A program made the translations under genes and the position numbers. From NCBI RefSeq assembly GCF_023617305.1, contig NZ_CP081485.1, positions 62,001-126,000 of the forward strand: a DNA stretch of 64,000 bases, read 5' to 3'. Origin of the DNA: Methanobrevibacter sp. TLL-48-HuF1. Its GTDB lineage: Archaea > Methanobacteriota > Methanobacteria > Methanobacteriales > Methanobacteriaceae. The notes beneath the pieces are model-generated. The model saw only the letters and a program-made list of their open reading frames with translations, ran no database searches and was not told where the DNA came from. Below, one piece after another: positions 42,853 to 52,700 of this stretch. Within the stretch, counting starts at the first letter, position 1; each line of letters begins with the position of its first letter.

Positions 42853-44499
42853 TTAATTTTCACGTTTTTTAAGTAATTCCAAACCTATGTCTCCCAGTTT
42901 GTATTTTTGGATTTTTCCGCTTGTTGTCAATGGGAATTCATCAACAAAGAATACATGTTTTGGAACTTTATATCTGGCTATTTTACTTATTGCATAGTCC
43001 CTTACATCTTCTTCAGTTAAATCTGAGCCTTCTTCTTTGATTATGAATGCTCCTACGATTTCACCGTATTTTTCATCAGGTATTCCTGCTACCTGAACGT
43101 CCTGAACTCCATCTATTGTATATATGAACTCTTCGATTTCACGTGGGTAGATGTTTTCTCCTCCACGGATAATCATGTCTTTAATTCTTCCGACAATAGA
43201 ATAGTATCCGTCTTCATCAATGGTAGCCAAGTCTCCGGAGTGTAAAAATCCGTCATCTTCTATGACTTCTTTTGTTTTTTCAGGATTTTTATAATATCCT
43301 TTCATTACATTAAATCCTCTGCAGACTATTTCTCCTTTTTTACCTACTTCAGTTATGTCTTCACCAGTATCAGGATCTATAAGCTTAACTTCAACATTCG
43401 GAAACGGAGTTCCTACAGTGTTTACCTTTTTCTCAAATGTATCTGAAGCATTTGTTTGTGTCATTCCCGGAGATGCTTCTGTTAGACCGTATACACTGGT
43501 GATTTCAGTCATGTTCATTTTGTCTATTACTTCTTTCATGGTTTCAACAGGACATGTTGATCCCGCCATGATTCCTGTTCTAAGTGATGACATGTCAAAC
43601 ATATCAAACATAGGATGTGTCAATTTTGCAATAAACATTGTTGGAACACCGTGAATTGCAGTACATTTTTCCTTTTGAATAGCTGAAAGAGCTAAAAGCG
43701 GATCAAATTCCTCCAGCATTACAATAGTTGAACCATGTGTGATTACTGCCATGACTCCTAAAACTGAACCGAAACAATGGAATAAAGGTACCTGAATACA
43801 TAATCTGTCTTCTTCAGAGAAGTTCATGTTTTCCCCGATGTAATATCCGTCATTTAAGATGTTTCTGCTGGTAAGCATTACTCCTTTTGGGAAACCTTCT
43901 GTACCGCTGGTATACTGCATATTTACTACATCATTATTGTCAAATTCTTTTTTGATTTCTTTTAGGATTACATCATCCTGATTTTGACCTAACAATAATA
44001 ATTCATTAGTGTTATACATTCCTCTGTGTTTATCCTGACCTACATGAATAACATGTTTTAAAAATGGGAATTTTTCAGAATTTAATTTTCCTCTCTGACA
44101 GGTTTTAAGTTCAGGCACTAACTCATAGATTATATCAATATAATTATTGTCTCTGAATCTGTCAGTTAGAGCTAAAGCTTTCATATCTGACTGTTTAAGA
44201 ATATATTCCAGTTCATGACTTTTATAAGCAGTATTTACAGTTACTAAAACAGCTCCTATTTTAGCTGTTGCAAACATGAAAGTCAACCATTCGGGAACAT
44301 TTTTAGCCCATATTCCTACATGGTCCCCTTTTCCAACACCAATAGATAATAATCCTTTAGCTAAATTGTTAGCCCTTTCATTAAATTCAGAATATGTGAA
44401 TCTCAAGTTTCTATCAGGATAAATTAAAAATTCATGGTCCGGAAGTCTTTCTACTTGTTTTTCAAAAAAATCTGCTAGCGTGTCTTCACTGAATAACAT
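42853..44499 (-). CDS. AMP-forming acyl-CoA synthetase
   Basis: A 548-residue member of the AMP-binding superfamily that activates a carboxylic acid as acyl-AMP and then acyl-CoA. Motifs: [20 protein letters not shown] (P-loop-like A3), [53 protein letters not shown], and the C-terminal catalytic Lys in [11 protein letters not shown]. Soluble, cytoplasmic. Substrate not determinable; medium or branched acids are possible. The XRE-cupin regulator gene lies 23 bp upstream in the same operon. Confidence 0.85.
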   Translation of the reverse strand: MLFSEDTLADFFEKQVERLPDHEFLIYPDRNLRFTYSEFNERANNLAKGLLSIGVGKGDHVGIWAKNVPEWLTFMFATAKIGAVLVTVNTAYKSHELEYILKQSDMKALALTDRFRDNNYIDIIYELVPELKTCQRGKLNSEKFPFLKHVIHVGQDKHRGMYNTNELLLLGQNQDDVILKEIKKEFDNNDVVNMQYTSGTEGFPKGVMLTSRNILNDGYYIGENMNFSEEDRLCIQVPLFHCFGSVLGVMAVITHGSTIVMLEEFDPLLALSAIQKEKCTAIHGVPTMFIAKLTHPMFDMFDMSSLRTGIMAGSTCPVETMKEVIDKMNMTEITSVYGLTEASPGMTQTNASDTFEKKVNTVGTPFPNVEVKLIDPDTGEDITEVGKKGEIVCRGFNVMKGYYKNPEKTKEVIEDDGFLHSGDLATIDEDGYYSIVGRIKDMIIRGGENIYPREIEEFIYTIDGVQDVQVAGIPDEKYGEIVGAFIIKEEGSDLTEEDVRDYAISKIARYKVPKHVFFVDEFPLTTSGKIQKYKLGDIGLELLKKREN

Positions 44500-44522
44500 T
44501 TTTTTAACTCCTGAAATTAAAT

Positions 44523-45104
44523 TTAATCTACCGGTGTGTATATTACAGCTAAGATTTTTGCTGTTTCATCATTGGAACTGTGTACATGGTGAGATACAAT
44601 TGAATCATAGTAAATACTGTCACCAGTTTCTAAAACATAGTTATTCTGACCATAAATAACTTCAATTGTTCCTTCAAGAACATAGAGGAATTCTTCACCT
44701 TCGTGAGAGCTGAGTTCATGGCTTTCTTCAGCATCCACTTTAAAGTCAATGATAAAAGGTTCCATATTTCTGTCACTTTTTCCGGCAGCCAATGAGTAGA
44801 ATTCCAGATTACTGTCATCTGTCTTGTTTTCATCACCTGAAAAGTATACAACTTTATCGCTTTTTCCTTTTCTAACGACTAAAGGTCCTGTTTGTTCATC
44901 ATCATCAATAAAAGTACCTATTCTAACACCAAGTACTCTAGCTATTTTGGTTAAAGGAGTAAGAGATGGTATAATTTCCCCGTTTAATATTTTCTCAACC
45001 AATTCTATGTTAACATCACTGTCATTAGCTAATTCTTCAAGTGATACATTTCTAACTTCCATTAAAGTTTTAATTTTTTCTCCAATTTTATTTTTATTAG
45101 GCAT
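44523..45104 (-). CDS. XRE-family regulator with cupin domain
   Basis: A 193-residue protein: helix-turn-helix of XRE type at residues 10-65 ([40 protein letters not shown]) and a C-terminal cupin barrel ([36 protein letters not shown]) that could bind a small ligand. It is transcribed first in an operon with the acyl-CoA synthetase, so it probably controls that gene in response to a metabolite. Confidence 0.8.
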   Translation of the reverse strand: MPNKNKIGEKIKTLMEVRNVSLEELANDSDVNIELVEKILNGEIIPSLTPLTKIARVLGVRIGTFIDDDEQTGPLVVRKGKSDKVVYFSGDENKTDDSNLEFYSLAAGKSDRNMEPFIIDFKVDAEESHELSSHEGEEFLYVLEGTIEVIYGQNNYVLETGDSIYYDSIVSHHVHSSNDETAKILAVIYTPVD

Positions 45105-45242
45105 CTTTTTCCACCATTAACTCTTTAATATAAAAATAATATGTTGTTTATAATTAATAAAAGTATTTTTTAGACACTTAAAAATAAAATTATATAGTGA
45201 AAATTATTAAAAAATAATATATAATTCATATAAGTGATTGTT

Positions 45243-45707
45243 ATGCCGCCTTCAAAAGAAGATATTTTATTAACTTATTTAGGTAAAAGAGATGCAAATA
45301 GAAACTTATCAAATACTCCAAAACCTGATGAAAATCTTGTATATAAAGCAACAATTGAAAACTACTCCTATAAAGCTGGAAAATGGATTGTAGTTATAGT
45401 AATTTTAAGTTTTATCATGACATTATTTGCAGGGATAGGCAGTCTGATACTTTCCCTGTTTGTTCTGGCTGTTGTGTTTGTTTATTATTATGGAATTAAA
45501 AGATCACTGCAAAATAAACAAAGCAATAGAACAAGATATTACTGTACAAACTGCAATCATGCATTTGTAGGTCCTAAACCTTACTGTGAAGAATGTGGAA
45601 TTCAGCTTAACTGTGACAGAAATATGTATAAATGCAGATGCTGCGGACAAACATTTATCGGAAAAAGAAAAATCTGTCCACACTGTAAAGGGAAACTATA
45701 CTATTAA
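45243..45707 (+). CDS. Zinc-ribbon membrane protein
   Basis: About 154 residues. Two membrane helices (residues about 42-82) are followed by a cytoplasmic C-terminus with two zinc ribbons (YYCTNCNHAFVGPKPYCEEC, KCRCCGQTFIGKRKICPHC). The order is reversed compared with the ribbon-first proteins at 4890 and 5459. ATG at 45243 chosen because GTGAT lies 4 bp upstream. Function unknown. Confidence 0.65.
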   Translation: MPPSKEDILLTYLGKRDANRNLSNTPKPDENLVYKATIENYSYKAGKWIVVIVILSFIMTLFAGIGSLILSLFVLAVVFVYYYGIKRSLQNKQSNRTRYYCTNCNHAFVGPKPYCEECGIQLNCDRNMYKCRCCGQTFIGKRKICPHCKGKLYY

Positions 45708-45790
45708 ATAACCTGCACTAATTTAAGCAATACAATCAGTATTACAATTATCACCAAAGCGCTTTTTAATAAACAGAATGGGTTTTTCAA
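45704..45790 (-). CDS. Possible small membrane peptide
   Basis: A 28-codon frame beginning with TTG (45788-45790) after an AGAGGT motif, 12 bp downstream of the stop codon of the glutamate-synthase-like gene. The product KNPFCLLKSALVIIVILIVL + LKLVQVI is one membrane helix with a charged start. Plausible but unproven. Confidence 0.3.
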   Translation of the reverse strand: MKNPFCLLKSALVIIVILIVLLKLVQVI

Positions 45791-45801
45791 ACTAATAACC
45801 T

Positions 45802-47439
45802 CTAAACATGTTTGATATTTGTATAATCAGATATTTCACTATTGAATGTAGCTAAATTTGAAACATTCAAATCATGAATATCATTGTGTCCTGTTATTCT
45901 TGCAAAAGTTTTAATTTCTTCAAGACTTGCATTAAGATAATTAGTTAATCTTTTTGCTCCAATATCTATTTTTAATCTGGAACGCAGTTCTTTATCCTGT
46001 GTTGCAACTCCCACAGGACATTGTCCTTTATCACATAATTTATATTGCTGACATGCCACTGCAATTAAACTGGCCGAAGCTATAGCTATTGCATCTGCCC
46101 CCATAGCTAAGGCTTTTGCAAAGTCACTGGAAACTCTTAAACCCCCAGTAATTACCAGATCAATATCCAAATCATGTTCATCAAGATATTTTCTGGCCCT
46201 ATACAATGCAAATATTGTTGGAACGCTTGTTGCATCTCTAACTAATAAGGGACTGGCTCCAGTAGCACCTCCTCTTCCGTCAATTGTAATAAAATCAGGT
46301 TTGACATAACTAATAAATTCCAAATCATTTTCAATGTATCCTGCAGCTATTTTAATACCTATCGGACAGCCTTCAGATTTTGATCTTAATTCATCTACCA
46401 GATTTTTTAAATCTTTCTTAGAATTAATATTCGGGAATCTTGATGGAGATATTATGTCTTCACCTGCTTTTTTACCTCTTACTTTAGCTATTTCAGGCGT
46501 TACTTTATCTCCAGGCAATAATCCTCCCATTCCTGGTTTTGTTGCCTGACCTATTTTAATTTCAATTGCATCTGAAGTTTTTAAGTTTTCATCAGTTACT
46601 GAATACTGGTTGGGAACATATTCAAAAATGTATTTATATGCTGTATTTTTAACTTCCGGCAGTATTCCCCCTTCTCCGCTACACATTGCAGTTTTAGCAT
46701 TGAAACTTCCTTTAGCTAAAGCAACTTTACTTTCCTTAGACAAAGCTCCATAAGACATATGGGATACATATATTGGACTTTCAATAACCAGTGGCTTTTT
46801 AGCATTTTTACCTATTATAGTTGTAGTTGATACTTCAGCATCTTCTTCTAAAGGCATTGGATTTAACTGGTTTCCTAAAATAAGAATATCATCCCAATTT
46901 GGCATTGGCAATGCTGTAGCCATTGGTGCTGTAATGGGTTTTCCGGAATCACATAACTTATAAATAGTGTCCATATGCCTTACTGATTCATCATTTCTGA
47001 TGTACTGTTCCGGAAATGAAATTAGCCAGTTATTTTCATTTGTTTCAATTGGTTCAAAGTTAGATATATCTGATTTGCAATCAGGACACTCCTTAAGGTC
47101 TTTTAATGGTATTTTTTCACTTTTTTCATCATGAATATAATTACAAACCTTACACTGATATGTCCCATATTTTACTTTTTGGATTGCTTTGAATTTTGAT
47201 AGCGGCGATCCGCATACTGGGCATTTTCCAAGTTTAATAAGTACCGAACCCTCTTTTTCTTCATCATAAACATAATGGCAGACTTCACATTCATATGTCT
47301 TATAGACTGTATCTTCTTCCATTACTTCAAAATTAGAAACATCTGATCCGCAATCAGGACATTTTTCAAGTTCTTTAAAGGATTTGCCTTCTTTTTCTTC
47401 ATCATGAATATAACCACATATCTGACACTGGTATTTCAT
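45802..47439 (-). CDS. Glutamate-synthase-like FMN protein with three rubredoxin-like modules
   Basis: A 545-residue protein. Residues 1-130 contain three rubredoxin-like modules, each with two CxxC pairs (YQCQICGYIHDEEKEG ... CPDCGS; YECEVCHYVYDEEKEG; YQCKVCNYIHDEKSEK). The rest is the FMN-binding central domain of archaeal-type glutamate synthase: MSYGALSKESKVALAKGSFN, GEGGILPEV, GRGGATGASPLLVRDATSVP and the cysteine cluster region QQYKLCDKGQCPVGVATQD. Electron transfer from the metal modules to the flavin is inferred. The amidotransferase domain is absent, as in other archaeal forms. Confidence 0.8.
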   Translation of the reverse strand: MKYQCQICGYIHDEEKEGKSFKELEKCPDCGSDVSNFEVMEEDTVYKTYECEVCHYVYDEEKEGSVLIKLGKCPVCGSPLSKFKAIQKVKYGTYQCKVCNYIHDEKSEKIPLKDLKECPDCKSDISNFEPIETNENNWLISFPEQYIRNDESVRHMDTIYKLCDSGKPITAPMATALPMPNWDDILILGNQLNPMPLEEDAEVSTTTIIGKNAKKPLVIESPIYVSHMSYGALSKESKVALAKGSFNAKTAMCSGEGGILPEVKNTAYKYIFEYVPNQYSVTDENLKTSDAIEIKIGQATKPGMGGLLPGDKVTPEIAKVRGKKAGEDIISPSRFPNINSKKDLKNLVDELRSKSEGCPIGIKIAAGYIENDLEFISYVKPDFITIDGRGGATGASPLLVRDATSVPTIFALYRARKYLDEHDLDIDLVITGGLRVSSDFAKALAMGADAIAIASASLIAVACQQYKLCDKGQCPVGVATQDKELRSRLKIDIGAKRLTNYLNASLEEIKTFARITGHNDIHDLNVSNLATFNSEISDYTNIKHV

Positions 47440-47572
47440 TTTACCAACTCCACCATAATTAATATATTATATAACTTTAACAATAATATAAATATTTTTG
47501 TATAATATAATTAATTCAATGTTAAAAAAAGTAAAAGTTTATAACTGTTTAATTGAATAAATAAAATATACT

Positions 47573-48175
47573 ATGAACAATAAATCTTTCTGGAACAGAT
47601 ATGCATCAGTTTATGATAAAATTATAGGCAATAAAATAAACAATAAAGAGCTGTTTAATTTTATTTTAAAATACACAGGCAAAGACGACAGATTAATAGA
47701 GGCAGCCTGTGGAACTGGTGCTTTTACCTGTTTATTATCACCAAATTTAGGAGAAATAATTGCATTTGACTATTCTGAAGAAATGGTTAAAAAAGCTAAA
47801 AACAAAACTAAAAACTTAAACAATGTTGAAGTTTCTGTTGGAGATTTAAATAATATAAATTATGAAGACAATTATTTTGATGTGGCTCTGGCTGCCAATG
47901 TGTTGCACTTATTGGATAAACCTGAAACAGCTATCAGTGAACTTACACGTGTTGTTAAGGATAACGGAATTTTAATACTTCCTACTTATGTAAAAGGAAA
48001 TACTTTTCAGCGTCTGATGCTTAAAACATTGAAATTATTTGTTTTTGAAAGTAATGAATGGTCCAAAAATGAATATTTGTGTTTTTTAAAAAATCATAAT
48101 CTTGAAATTCTTGATTATGATGTGTTTAATGCAGGCCAGCCCTTATGTGTAGCCATTATCAAAAATTCCAAATAA
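47573..48175 (+). CDS. SAM-dependent methyltransferase (class I)
   Basis: A 200-residue Rossmann methyltransferase: motif I LIEAACGTGAFTCLLSP (SAM binding), AFDYSEEMVKKAKNK with the ribose-binding Asp, motif IV YFDVALAANVLHLLDKPETA, then ELTRVVKDNGILILPT. Substrate unknown. No clear ribosome-binding site before the ATG. Two copies of a TACAATAGACTTTTT motif lie downstream of the stop. Confidence 0.75.
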   Translation: MNNKSFWNRYASVYDKIIGNKINNKELFNFILKYTGKDDRLIEAACGTGAFTCLLSPNLGEIIAFDYSEEMVKKAKNKTKNLNNVEVSVGDLNNINYEDNYFDVALAANVLHLLDKPETAISELTRVVKDNGILILPTYVKGNTFQRLMLKTLKLFVFESNEWSKNEYLCFLKNHNLEILDYDVFNAGQPLCVAIIKNSK

Positions 48176-48180
48176 TTTTT

Positions 48181-48262
48181 TCTACAATAGACTTTTTTAA
48201 AATTATGTAATTTTATTTTAATCAAAATAACGATTGATTTAATTGTATACAATAGACTTTTT
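48181..48262. repeat. Two copies of TACAATAGACTTTTT
   Basis: tctacaatagactttttt (48181-48198) and gtatacaatagactttttat (48245-48264). The reverse complement, AAAAAtCTATTGTA, occurs twice more at about 51295-51310 and 51330-51345, before the ketopantoate-reductase-like gene. A binding or termination motif is possible. Confidence 0.45.
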
Positions 48263-48320
48263 ATTAAAATAATTAAAGCTTTCTTAAAAATTTAAAAAAA
48301 ATAATAAGTGTATGAAATTA

Positions 48321-48490
48321 AAATTTGTCTTCGAAATAATTTCCAAGTTTTTGGTATATGTACAATAGAGAATATAAATGCTGCAATCCCTATTATTGAA
48401 CATAAAACAACAGGGATGCATTCAATAATGCAAATGCATTAATAATTGTTGCATATCAGACAGAACCAATTCATTAAAACTAAATGAATC
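48321..48490 (-). pseudogene. Remnant of an mntP copy
   Basis: The DNA aaatttgtcttcgaaataat + ttccaagttttt and later gctgcaatccctattattga, caacagggatgcat, aataatgcaaatgca closely follows the mntP gene at 49345-49540 (aaatttgtctccgaaataat, ttccaagttttt, ccacaattcctattattgta, caacagggacat, agtaatgcaaatgta). Frame and start are lost. It even runs into the last codons of the EF-hand gene. A partial duplication that has decayed. Confidence 0.7.
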
Positions 48491-49139
48491 CAAATCTATC
48501 TGAAAATTCATAGTAAGATAAAAATCCGTCACGGTTTGAGTCAAGACTTTCAAATTCAGAAATGATTACTTCTTCAGGAGAATAACCGTCCCAAAATGAA
48601 TCCTCCATTATATATTCAGTTAATTCTTCAAATTCATCAATACTAAGTTTTCCGTCATGATTCGTATCCAGTTCATTAAAAGTGTCAGAATAAGGATTTG
48701 TACCTAATCTGGCATAGAATTCCTCAGTGGTAAGTGTTGAATTTGGTAAATTTTTAACTATATCTTGAAGTTTCTTAATATCACTGTCTTCTTTACAGCT
48801 TGCTTTAAAAAGTTTATCACCTGCAGAGAAATAAAAAACATTAAAATCATCCGAAGATTTTGAATAGATAACTAAAACATCACGGTGGTACAGAGTCATT
48901 TTAGTGAGGCTTGAATTTTTAATTGTATTTTGCTCATCAGGCAATGAGTTATCCTGAATCAAATCAATGCCAAATTTGTCTGTATGGTAACCTGTATTAT
49001 CTGGAGTAAACTCCCCATTTGACGGAACACTAAATTTAACTCCACCTAAAAAGATTTCTTTAGATGAATCAGCTGCAAAAACAGCTGAAACTGAAATTAA
49101 AAATATAACTGCAACCAGAATCGCATATGTTTTTTTCAT
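48480..49139 (-). CDS. Secreted EF-hand calcium-binding protein
   Basis: About 219 residues: signal peptide (KKTYAILVAVIFLISVSAVFA), an N-terminal domain (KEIFLGGVKFSVPSNGEFTP) similar to the proteins at 42526 and 52701, then EF-hand loops FNELDTNHDGKLSIDEFEEL and FESLDSNRDGFLSYYEFSDR. Ca2+ binding outside the cell is expected. ATG at 49139 chosen (GGGAT upstream) over an in-frame ATG at 49151. The C-terminal codons overlap DNA resembling mntP. Confidence 0.7.
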   Translation of the reverse strand: MKKTYAILVAVIFLISVSAVFAADSSKEIFLGGVKFSVPSNGEFTPDNTGYHTDKFGIDLIQDNSLPDEQNTIKNSSLTKMTLYHRDVLVIYSKSSDDFNVFYFSAGDKLFKASCKEDSDIKKLQDIVKNLPNSTLTTEEFYARLGTNPYSDTFNELDTNHDGKLSIDEFEELTEYIMEDSFWDGYSPEEVIISEFESLDSNRDGFLSYYEFSDRFGFI

Positions 49140-49291
49140 AATATCCCACATTTATTGATTATATCACATTAAAGTAAATAAAAATTAGTATTTTTTAACT
49201 AAACTGATTTGTTTAATTATGTGATGCATTATTTAATTGAATTGAAAAACAAGTATTGAAAATATAAAAGAAAAAATTAATTTAAGATATA

Positions 49292-49846
49292 TTAATATCC
49301 GAGTAAAATTTTAATGCCTATTAAAATCAGGACCACACCACCAAGAATTTCAAATTTGTCTCCGAAATAATTTCCAAGTTTTTTTCCAATGAAAATACCT
49401 GCAATACTGAATATAAATGCCACAATTCCTATTATTGTACATGGAAGCAACAGGGACATATTCAGTAATGCAAATGTAATTCCAACAGCAAATGCATCAA
49501 TACTTGTTGCAACAGCCAGCAAAGTCAATTCCTTAAAGCTAAAAGTATCCATAATATCTTCATCATCACTACCTAAGCTTTCACGAATCATGTTTAATCC
49601 GATAGCCAAAAGCAGGAAAAATGCAATCCATGGAGCTACAGTTGATACAAATGAACTGATTGTTGTACCGCAAATGTATCCGATTACAGGCATCATAAAC
49701 TGGAAAAAACCAAAAAATAGTCCATAATATAAAATCTGTGATTTTGTCAGGTTTTTTTGTGTAAATCCCTTTGTCAGGGAAACACTAAATGCATCCATTG
49801 CCAGAGCAATAGCTATTATAATGATTGAAATTAAAGCTGTATCCAT
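49292..49846 (-). CDS. mntP: Manganese efflux pump MntP
   Basis: A 184-residue membrane protein with six helices and the two family motifs: AIALAMDAFSVSLTKGF (residues 10-26) and AVATSIDAFAVGITFALLN, with the conserved Asp in each. It exports Mn2+ from the cell in bacteria. Length and motifs are normal. A decayed partial copy lies about 1 kb away at 48321-48490. Confidence 0.85.
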   Translation of the reverse strand: MDTALISIIIIAIALAMDAFSVSLTKGFTQKNLTKSQILYYGLFFGFFQFMMPVIGYICGTTISSFVSTVAPWIAFFLLLAIGLNMIRESLGSDDEDIMDTFSFKELTLLAVATSIDAFAVGITFALLNMSLLLPCTIIGIVAFIFSIAGIFIGKKLGNYFGDKFEILGGVVLILIGIKILLGY

Positions 49847-49948
49847 ATTATTCTCCGATTAAAATATTCTCTTCAATATACAGTTTTATTTCTGATAGAT
49901 AATATAGATTATTAATTTAAAAAAAATAAGAAAAAAATAAGTAAATAC

Positions 49949-51013
49949 TTATTTTCTTTTTACAATAACAACAGCAGCAATTATAATCAATGCTATTGCC
50001 AATATAGCTATTGGAAGGCCTGTAGAGGCATCAATCCCAATGTCGTTTAAGTTTTCATCAGTACTGTTTTCAATAGCTGGCGGTTCTACTGCTTTTTTAC
50101 CTACACTTAAAGGCACCTGTGTTGAATTAGCCAAATAATTGTCATCACCGCTGTAATTAACATTAACAATATATGATCCTTTTGCTAAATCAGGAACAGT
50201 GACAGTAGTTTTTCCGTCAATCAACTGATTAGTATAACTTTTATCATAAACAGTAACCTTTACAGAACCGGTAGCACCAGCAGGCAAACTAACATGAACA
50301 ACTGCATTTTCACCTTCTTTTACATCCTTAGCAGAAACGGAAATTGGTGCATTATGTTTTCCTACACTAAAACTTGAAGTGTTTGTACTTGGCAGATAGT
50401 TTTCATCTCCGTCATAACTGGCTAAAACATCATAAGAACCACTAGCCAAATTATCTATCTTAAAAGTAGTTAATCCTTTATCAATAGGAGCTGAATATGT
50501 TTTGCCGTCAACAGTTATAGTTATACTTCCAGTTGCATCTTCATTAACCCGTACAGTTATCTTTTCGCTGTCTCCCATAGCAATATTGTTTGTATTAACA
50601 ATAATTGTAGAGTTTGCCTTGGTTTTTTCATTAGCTTTAACAGGGACAGATGCAGAAGCACCAGGTTTTTCTACATTAAAACTTGAAGTGTTTGTACCTG
50701 GAAGATAGTTTTCATCTCCGTCATAACTGGCTAAAACATCATAAGAACCACTAGCCAAATTATCTATCTTAAAAGTAGCTATTCCCTTGTCAATAGGGGC
50801 GGAATAATTTTTGCCATCAACAGATATGTTAATAACTCCAGTTGCATCTTCATTAACATGTACAGTTATCTTTTCAATATCTCCTACAGTAATATTACTT
50901 GCATTAACAATAATTGTAGAATCGGCTTTCATACTATCATCTACAGCAACTATTGTTGGAATAATCAATAAGAGCAAAATGAATAGTAAAATAATATATT
51001 TTATTTTGTTCAT
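49949..51013 (-). CDS. Surface protein with three Ig-like repeats
   Basis: A 354-residue protein: signal peptide (YIILLFILLLLIIPTIVAVD), three Ig-like repeats of about 95 residues (DSTIIVNASNITVGDIEKIT...SYDGDENYLPGTN; NSTIIVNTNNIAMGDSEKIT...SYDGDENYLPSTN; ISVSAKDVKEGENAVVHVSL...NYSGDDNYLANST), and a C-terminal membrane helix (LPIAILAIALIIIAAVVIV) with a KRK stop. Repeats one and two are nearly identical at DNA level (about 50343-50650 and 50665-50960). Likely adhesin-like. Confidence 0.8.
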   Translation of the reverse strand: MNKIKYIILLFILLLLIIPTIVAVDDSMKADSTIIVNASNITVGDIEKITVHVNEDATGVINISVDGKNYSAPIDKGIATFKIDNLASGSYDVLASYDGDENYLPGTNTSSFNVEKPGASASVPVKANEKTKANSTIIVNTNNIAMGDSEKITVRVNEDATGSITITVDGKTYSAPIDKGLTTFKIDNLASGSYDVLASYDGDENYLPSTNTSSFSVGKHNAPISVSAKDVKEGENAVVHVSLPAGATGSVKVTVYDKSYTNQLIDGKTTVTVPDLAKGSYIVNVNYSGDDNYLANSTQVPLSVGKKAVEPPAIENSTDENLNDIGIDASTGLPIAILAIALIIIAAVVIVKRK

Positions 51014-51294
51014 TTTTTAACCTCCACTAATAAATAGTGATTAAAGGATACTATGTTTATTATAATATTAAAAATTTACTTAAAAAACAGGAAAACAATG
51101 AAAAAAATTATTCGCATTTTCTTAATGAAATCATTATGTTTAAAGTCATAACAATAGAATAACTGCTTTTTAAATTAATTATATCTGCTCCATATCATCC
51201 ATTCCCCATAGTAAAAACCTGTTTACAGATAATTTCAGCTAAATTATTATAATTTTTAATTGCCTACATCAAATTATTCAGAAAAATTACAGTT

Positions 51295-51347
51295 GAAAAA
51301 AATCTATTGTAGACATATATTTCAAGTGTAAAAAATCTATTGTATAG
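51295..51347 (+). repeat. Two copies of AAAAAATCTATTGTA upstream of the reductase gene
   Basis: aaaaaatctattgtagac and aaaaaatctattgtatag, 35 bp apart, just upstream of the ketopantoate-reductase-like gene. They are the reverse complement of the pair at 48181-48262. Possibly a regulator site. Confidence 0.45.
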
Positions 51348-51405
51348 GAAATTATTTTATAAAATCAAAAACAAAATACCAGTAACGACAAAAGGAATTA
51401 ATAAA

Positions 51406-52356
51406 ATGAATATTTTAATTGACGGAGCAGGTGCAGTAGGATTAGGATTAGGTGCATCTATGCTTTCACAAAAAGCAAATGTATCCTTTTATGCAACAGG
51501 AAAAACAGCTACTGCAATTAAAGAAAACGGACTTGAAAGAACAGGATTATTCCACCATTACTCTTTTACACCTGATGAATATCAAGTATATGATGATTAT
51601 AAAGACATTCCTGAAAAAACTTTTGATTATGTTTTTATATGCAGTAAAACAGTAGCTAATGAGGATATAAGTAAAAAATTAGCTAAAAATAAAGAAATCT
51701 TGAAAGATAACTGTAAAATAATCATATTCCAGAATGGATTTGCTAATGATGAACCTTTTTTAAGATATTTTTCCAAAGATGAAGTATACTGTGCAAGAGT
51801 AATTACAGGTTTTTCACGACCTCAAAGACATATCAGTGAAATAACTGTATACACAGAACCTATACTTTTAGGATCACTTCAAAATGCAGATCCTGACTGT
51901 TTAGAAAAAATAGCTCAAATGATTACAGCATCAGGAATTAAATGTGAAACAACAACAGAAATTGATAAATATTTATGGGCTAAAATGCTTTATAACTGTG
52001 CTCTAAATCCATTAGGAGTAATTCTTAACTGCACATATGGTAAATTAACTGAAAATGAATACTCTAAAAATATTATGAACAGTATTATAGATGAAATATT
52101 TGCAGTTATCAAAAAAAGTGAATACTCCACATTATGGGATTCACCGGATGAATATAAAAAATTATTCTACTCAAAACTAGTTCCAGATACATATAACCAT
52201 TATTCATCAACATATCAGGATATTCAAAAGAAAATAAAAACCGAAATCGATACATTAAATGGAAGCGTTATTCGGTTAGGTGAAAAATATGATGTTGATG
52301 TAAGCACAAATAAAATTATTTATAACTTAATCAAATCAATAGAATCAGAATTTTAA
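51406..52356 (+). CDS. 2-dehydropantoate 2-reductase-like (ketopantoate reductase family)
   Basis: About 316 residues. N-terminal NAD(P)-binding fold MNILIDGAGAVGLGLGASML, then CSKTVANEDISKKLAKN, and the C-terminal domain with KYLWAKMLYNCALNPLGVIL, which carries the catalytic Lys and Asn of the family. Methanogens make CoA via ketopantoate, so a pantoate role is possible, but related hydroxyacid dehydrogenases share the fold. ATG at 51406 is chosen since AAAGGA precedes it; an upstream in-frame extension from 51340 lacks a ribosome-binding site. Confidence 0.7.
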   Translation: MNILIDGAGAVGLGLGASMLSQKANVSFYATGKTATAIKENGLERTGLFHHYSFTPDEYQVYDDYKDIPEKTFDYVFICSKTVANEDISKKLAKNKEILKDNCKIIIFQNGFANDEPFLRYFSKDEVYCARVITGFSRPQRHISEITVYTEPILLGSLQNADPDCLEKIAQMITASGIKCETTTEIDKYLWAKMLYNCALNPLGVILNCTYGKLTENEYSKNIMNSIIDEIFAVIKKSEYSTLWDSPDEYKKLFYSKLVPDTYNHYSSTYQDIQKKIKTEIDTLNGSVIRLGEKYDVDVSTNKIIYNLIKSIESEF

Positions 52357-52688
52357 GGTTTATTAGTTATTTTTTCCAATAAACTAATAATCTTATTATT
52401 CTGTTCAATAAGAATATCCATTTTTCTTGCTTGTGATGCAAGTAAATGTCCGTTAACATTATCCAATCTTGCAACACAGTTTCTATCATATAGTTTATAT
52501 AATTCTTCAGCTACTCTTAAATCCCTTGCATAATCTCCAGTTTTATAGTATCCTCTTTTTTTATGTTTAGTTATATTTGATGCAGGTTTGTTTAAAGAAT
52601 TCAGATTAATAAGTCTTGATCCACAATCAATACAATAATTGCTGTTATTATCTTCGTATTTACTGCCACATCTTGGACATTCTTTCAT
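52353..52688 (-). CDS. Zinc-ribbon protein with C-terminal helix
   Basis: A 111-residue protein: zinc ribbon at residues 4-26 (CPRCGSKYEDN...YCIDCGSRL), basic linker, then a helical tail (MDILIEQNNKIISLLEKITN) that may oligomerise. Its end overlaps the convergent reductase gene by 4 bp. GGTGATT precedes the ATG. Function unknown. Confidence 0.6.
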   Translation of the reverse strand: MKECPRCGSKYEDNNSNYCIDCGSRLINLNSLNKPASNITKHKKRGYYKTGDYARDLRVAEELYKLYDRNCVARLDNVNGHLLASQARKMDILIEQNNKIISLLEKITNKP

Positions 52689-52700
52689 TTAATCACCTTT

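Noticed and set aside
43355-43654. Plus-strand ORF inside the acyl-CoA synthetase gene
   Set aside because: Antisense shadow of a well-conserved enzyme gene.
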